A stretch of 64,000 nucleotides of DNA from Lates calcarifer (taxonomy: Eukaryota > Chordata > Actinopteri > Centropomidae), in contig NC_066856.1 of the NCBI RefSeq assembly GCF_001640805.2, forward strand, positions 17,537,616 through 17,601,615, written 5' to 3'. The notes under the pieces were generated by a model, which was not told the origin of the DNA, did no database searches, and saw nothing but the letters and a program-made list of their open reading frames with translations. Shown here piece after piece: positions 59,401 through 64,000 of the stretch; position 1 is the stretch's first letter; each line of letters opens with the position of its first letter. The translations under genes were made by a program, and so were the position numbers.

Positions 59401-62400
59401 CGTAGATAATATTAATTTATTAAATATTATTTTCCATTAATGTATTGCTCTATAGAAGTGAGCTGGTAATTTGATTTATTACATATTTAGCAAGGCACAG
59501 CTGGAAAATATCCACAGCACTGAACCAGTCTCCACTACTTCTTCAAACAGTATTCATTAATGATACAATGAATACAGGCCTGGGGTTGTGTCTGGTGCTC
59601 TTAAATTTGAGACTGAGCGAATGAGAAAAGGTGTATTCATTGCCATTCACTCACTTTGCTTCATTAGTAAATTTAAACATTGCCACAGGAAGTTCAGTTT
59701 TGACCACAGCTGGCTTCAAAGTCTTAACTTTAAGCTTTCATCAAGGAACATTGAGCCTAATCCTCTCCAATAATAATAATAATAATAATAAATAAATTTA
59801 AAAATCACAAAAACTGAATTTTAAAGCAGGGAGAATCTTAAAATTACAGTTAGGATAAGGACTTGTGCTAAAGATGTGGTTTCCACACATGGATGCAAAC
59901 ACACAGACAGCATTTGCAAACGCAAGGCTGTATCAGGCCACTGTACCATCAGGAATGACAGTTCAACACACAGCTGAAGTAAATCAAAGCTTTCAGAAAG
60001 CTTTCATTTAACCACCCACTGTCTGCTAGGTCTTTCAGGGAAAGAAATCCTCTGGCACAGAGGAAATGAACAGCTCTATGCTTCCAGCAGCAGCAATGAT
60101 TTTTTTGGAGTAACTAAAAGAAGAACTGGATCATCACCAAACTGCCAAATCTGAGAAAAGAGACTATCACTGTTTACAAAGAACCAGATATTATCATCAT
60201 AAAATCAAATGAAAAGATGTTTTACTATTGGCCTCAAAACAATCTCTGGAAAATACAGTGATTCCTGCCACAGCTACATAACTGTCAGTGAGATAAACAA
60301 GGCAATGTGGAAAAAACATGGAAATTTTAAGACACTGCAACAATTTGACAATAAAACATAGAATCTGCTTGACAGAGCAAAACCTCGTCATTCATGAATT
60401 CCAAACCAGTGAGCTAAACTTCAAATGTCACATCAAAATCTATGTTTAAGACCAAGCATTCTGATATCCACACTTTCCAACAACATCACAGATCCCGGGA
60501 TTACAGATCCATAAATTGAAGACAGTCAGAAAAATAATCTAAACTAAACATCACTCCATTTCCAGAGCTCCAAATGAAATGTAAAATCTTAAGCAACGTG
60601 GGACAAATAGCATTTTATGGCAACATTTTAACTTCACAGTCATGGGACTGAGCACAGAAAACAATATCTGAGTACTGATGCTGTAACTTGGACATGAAAC
60701 CCACTTTAGCTGATGTTCTTAATTTTTTTGCTATTTTGCTACCATCTGAAGCTACTTTGCAAATATATCTTTCAAACTTTTGAACCTCTTTAATCCAACC
60801 TCTCATGCTGAGCAGCCAAACCATATTCAAATCTATAAAACTTTATTCAAAATTTTAGTGCATTTCCCAACATTTCCAAAAATGTCAATTATGTCAGGCT
60901 GAATTTGAGAAGCTCTGTCTAAAATGATGTACAAAACATTGAGAATATATCTATCTGATGAAAGAACACATCCATATAAATGTAATCATGGGTTTGAATA
61001 AATTAAAGGTTGAAAATGGGATGTCAAGAAATCAGTCAAGAAAATTATAAATACAAACAATACAATCTATGACAACATTGGCTCTGTCTCCAGCCAAGGA
61101 ATGAGTGTCTTTCAGATCACTCACCATCTTTTGTCAACTCTAACTGTGTTTCATGGCTGTACAAACTTCAGTGGAGATTCAACTGACATTAGGCTGAGTA
61201 GATAATGACAGAATTTCAATTGTGAGGTGAACAGTTCTTTAAAACAACTCTGCAACGTTTGCCAAGGCTGGATGAATAAGAATCCATCGATTTGTAAGAA
61301 AAGGAAAATCAATCAGCCAGTCATTCTGGTTTAAGGTGACACAAGGTGATGCCTTTGGACAGCCTGAAAATACAGCTTCTCCTTTCAGATACCGACAACA
61401 GGTAGCACAGAGGCAAGGACAATACACTGTCAGATGTTAGTGTCCAATTGAATCAAAGCGCAGACAGTTAATCAGTTAAGATGTAAAAATTACAGGAAAA
61501 TCATTTTGCTGGTCTTTGCTGCTATTGAGCCAAACCACAAAGTCTGCTGGGATTGGATGTTCAGTGAATCAGTGACAAAGCGACAGAAAAGATTATTTCT
61601 TGAGGAAACAAGAGCATACGCCATTATATGCTCAGTGTAATAGGACATAAGGGTTGTATGTGTGTATGTGTTTCTTGACACTCTCTTAACCTGCTAAAAC
61701 AACACTGTTTAACTCCCAAAGCATTTAGTTATCTTTATTCCTGGAAGTAGTTGTTGACTTTTACCCAACAGCAGGAATAATTTGCATCCAACTGCTGTGC
61801 ATAAGTAGCACATATTATGCTCTCACATATGGTTGTACTGTGGACTAAGATATCATCTTTGAAACCTCTCATCAGAGGTTTCATTTTACTGAGTACATGT
61901 CCTGGCATCATGTGCTGTTGGTGCATCTTTCCCCACCCAGCTGAGGGAGGACTTACCTTAACCCAGTCGTGGCTGTACAGTTACGTGACTGTGGATATGA
62001 GCACAGGATGGCATGAGAGCAAATGAGGCTGGCTGACAGTTTTTAAAATGCCAAATATCTGCCTGGCAGCAAAGACATGTTTCTCTCCTAGGGGACATCT
62101 TGCATGGCAGGTTTTCAGCCATCTGTGAATAGGCAATCCATTTATTTATTTATTTATTTAATTAGGGTCCCTCTCTCTGTTCTTAGCCAGCGCTTTTTCA
62201 ACTATACAAACTGTCTCCGCTTTCTGGTATAACTCCCATGCAACCCCTACACAGTACGTGACATTATTTAAGAACAAATGTGCAGTATGTACATGAAAAA
62301 GCAACATTTTCTCTGAGGTGTTAGATTGTGTGAATGTTGGGTGTCAAGGGTTTAAATCTGAAACCATCACCATGGTTGCTACACTCCCAGACCGAATGGA

Positions 62401-62974
62401 GCACATATAGCATGAAAACTTAGAGATACATTCAATACACAAAATCCATTGTATAATGTATTCCACCTGTGTTTTTCTCTTTTTTTTTTTTTAATCCAGG
62501 GAAGGTTTGCTGAGTGTGCATGTTCTTTTTCAGCAATGACCCGTTTTACATTCATGCAGTTGCAGACATTAACACTTAACAAGGTACTCAGTACAACTAC
62601 AATCCTTTGTGTGCGGCCAATGACTAGTATCCTGGGGCAGCTGCCTTGCTCAATAGTTCATCAGTAGCACTGGTATGGAAGGAGAGAGTTGTATGAGATC
62701 ACTTTCTTTTACCCCTCAGGTTGGTTGGATTCTATTTTTTCTTTTCCTTTTTTGATTTTTTTTTCTTGCCCATTTTAGCAGATAGTGGAGAGATGACAGG
62801 AAAGAACAGAGAGAGAGAGATGGGGAATGACATGCAAGACAGATTGCCTGCTGGAACCAAAAGAGGAAAGTTACTGTTCATGGCTGGCACCATAACCCAT
62901 CTGCATTGTATTTACTGAAGTACTGTACTGTATGTTTATGTGACAGCAGGCTACTAGTTGCAGGTTCAAAGCAC
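56421..62974. other. Gene-free interval
   Basis: No exon or confidently named repeat over about 6.5 kb, all frames being short. It contains an (AAT) run at 59769-59796, a (TTTA) run at 62141-62163, T-rich tracts at 62480-62492 and 62736-62764, and a perfect 10-bp hairpin at 61860-61883 (tgaaacctct, loop catc). That palindrome explains why opposite-strand frames there share similar peptides. Confidence 0.5.
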
Positions 62975-63232
62975 AAGAAATTATGGTGTATTATTATAGA
63001 TTAAGCAACCCAGTGGTAAATAAAGCAATTAGCTCAACTGTAAAGTGATGAACACATTAATGCATCAATAATTACAATGCAACATCATAATAAACAATAA
63101 TTTGAAATAGGTTATTAAGCATAATGAGTACATTTACTTTTGGTACATTAAGTATATTTTAGTTTTTCTGCACTGTGGTATTGCTACTTTTACTGAAGCA
63201 AAACATCTGAGTACTTTGCACATTTTGTACTT
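62975..63232 (+). mobile_element. Teleost non-autonomous DNA transposon copy (3' part)
   Basis: A well-preserved order of blocks: 'tattattatagattaagcaa' and 'cccagtggtaaataaagcaa', 'ttagctcaac', 'cacattaatgcatcaataat', 'taagcataatgagtacattt' with 'acttttggtacattaagtat', then 'gcactgtggtattgctactt' and 'ttactgaagcaaaacatctg' ending 'agtacttt'. The family continues 'ttatagattaaaccaccc...gagtacttttacttttgatactttaagtac...actgtggtattgctacttttac...gatctgagtactt'. The canonical end (ttccaccac) is not preserved. No coding capacity; same family as 21300-21445. Confidence 0.8.
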
Positions 63233-64000
63233 ACAGAACAGTACATTACGTTACTATTCCAAGTAAACTGTATCAATGTCAAGGATATTTCAACTTAGTA
63301 GTCGTACTACAGTATGTGACTAGTTGTATGTAGGTGTCCCACAGTAAAGGGGGTTTAATGTAGAAGTGAGTAGCAGCTCTGAAGTGGTCATAAAAAAGAT
63401 ATCATGGTTAATGGAAGACATTTTCAGACTACCACCTTCACACATCATCATAGCCATTCAGTAGATGGTCAGTTATGATGCTTGATGTGTGAGCACACTG
63501 AGCTCCTGTAGAGAATAATTCATTACACACCACAAATGACTTTCAGGAACGCCATTTGTCTGCACAACTAGGAATGTAGATCTCCACTTTAAAAAGAAGG
63601 GTCAAAAAGTCATTACTATGGTAATGCAATGCAAAGGCCAGAGGCAAGAAGCCAACAATTGATCTTGAAATTGACATGCTGTCGCCATGACTGGTCCCTA
63701 CTCCATTGAGATAAACAAATGTGCTGCCTAAAAAAAGAATAATCAATTCTGCATTCTCAGCCTCGAAAGTTGGTAAAATGATTATTCTCCATGAAGTTAT
63801 CAGATTGAAAAGTAAGTACCTTGGGAAAAAATGCTGGGAGTATTTACGCTGCAGGTTTCACATTTGGAACAGTGGGTAGGCTACAAGAAAGACAGTACAA
63901 GGTCCTGAGAATTAAAAAGAAATACTAACCATTATTTATATATATATAAACTTCATATTGGATGAAAGTAATCACAGAATACACGGAGAGGAAGGCAGGT
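63233..64000. other. Gene-free interval
   Basis: No exon recognised up to the window edge. Minor TA tract at 63936-63950. Confidence 0.5.

Noticed and set aside
1..64000. Search for known miRNA seeds, structural RNA genes, CRISPR arrays and viral or prophage modules
   Set aside because: By eye I found no let-7, miR-9, miR-124, miR-137 or miR-218 type mature sequence, no 5S or snRNA, no spaced direct-repeat array and no retroviral gene. A covariance-model search could still find diverged RNAs.

Overview
The window looks like nuclear DNA from a bony fish, most likely a percomorph teleost. The evidence is AT-rich sequence with eukaryotic character, many microsatellites, and decayed copies of several repeat families that I recognise from teleost genomes. 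These are mariner and Tc1 transposase remnants, a hAT-like non-autonomous family with 'agggctgcaac' ends, a tRNA-derived SINE ending in 'gctatataa..tagtccatttacc', and several other interspersed repeats. There are no bacterial, organellar or viral operons. Family names come from memory of consensus sequences, not from a search.

I found no protein-coding exon I can defend. The open frames are short, mostly AT-rich, overlap on both strands and carry no recognisable domain; the longest (161 codons, 52086-52571) is about what chance gives in 64 kb. The exceptions are two broken transposase remnants, at 8.9-9.5 kb (mariner) and 21.0-21.2 kb (Tc1-like). The window is therefore best read as intergenic or large-intron DNA.

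The one strong gene-like signal is a CpG-rich block at about 12.29-13.25 kb. On the minus strand it can be read as a promoter plus 5' first exon: a TATA-like box and E-box near 13.27 kb, a GC-rich leader, and a near-consensus splice donor (cag|gtaagg) with the exon ending at 12804. A short ATG frame (12833-12804) runs in phase into that donor. If this is right, 1-12.8 kb is first-intron sequence and everything beyond 13.3 kb is upstream DNA.

Layout: 0.5-0.8 kb, an old ~108-bp tandem duplication. 2.2-4.6 kb, two hAT-like copies. 8.7-10.0 kb, nested mobile-element debris. 11.4-11.7 kb, another hAT-like copy. 12.2-13.3 kb, the CpG island and promoter candidate, followed by a near-perfect 21-bp-arm hairpin at 13.66 kb. 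16.5-17.1 kb, a pyrimidine/purine-skewed block. 19.9-21.5 kb, a cluster of repeat remnants. 22.4 kb, a long TA tract. 32.5 kb, a SINE-like repeat. 48.8-49.1 kb, a tRNA-derived SINE. 51.2 and 52.9 kb, two further interspersed repeats. 56.2 kb, a Tc1 remnant. 63.0-63.2 kb, a non-autonomous transposon copy. Several homeodomain-site-rich (TAATTA) blocks between these are candidates for conserved noncoding elements, which only alignment can test. I found no undescribed multi-gene system.
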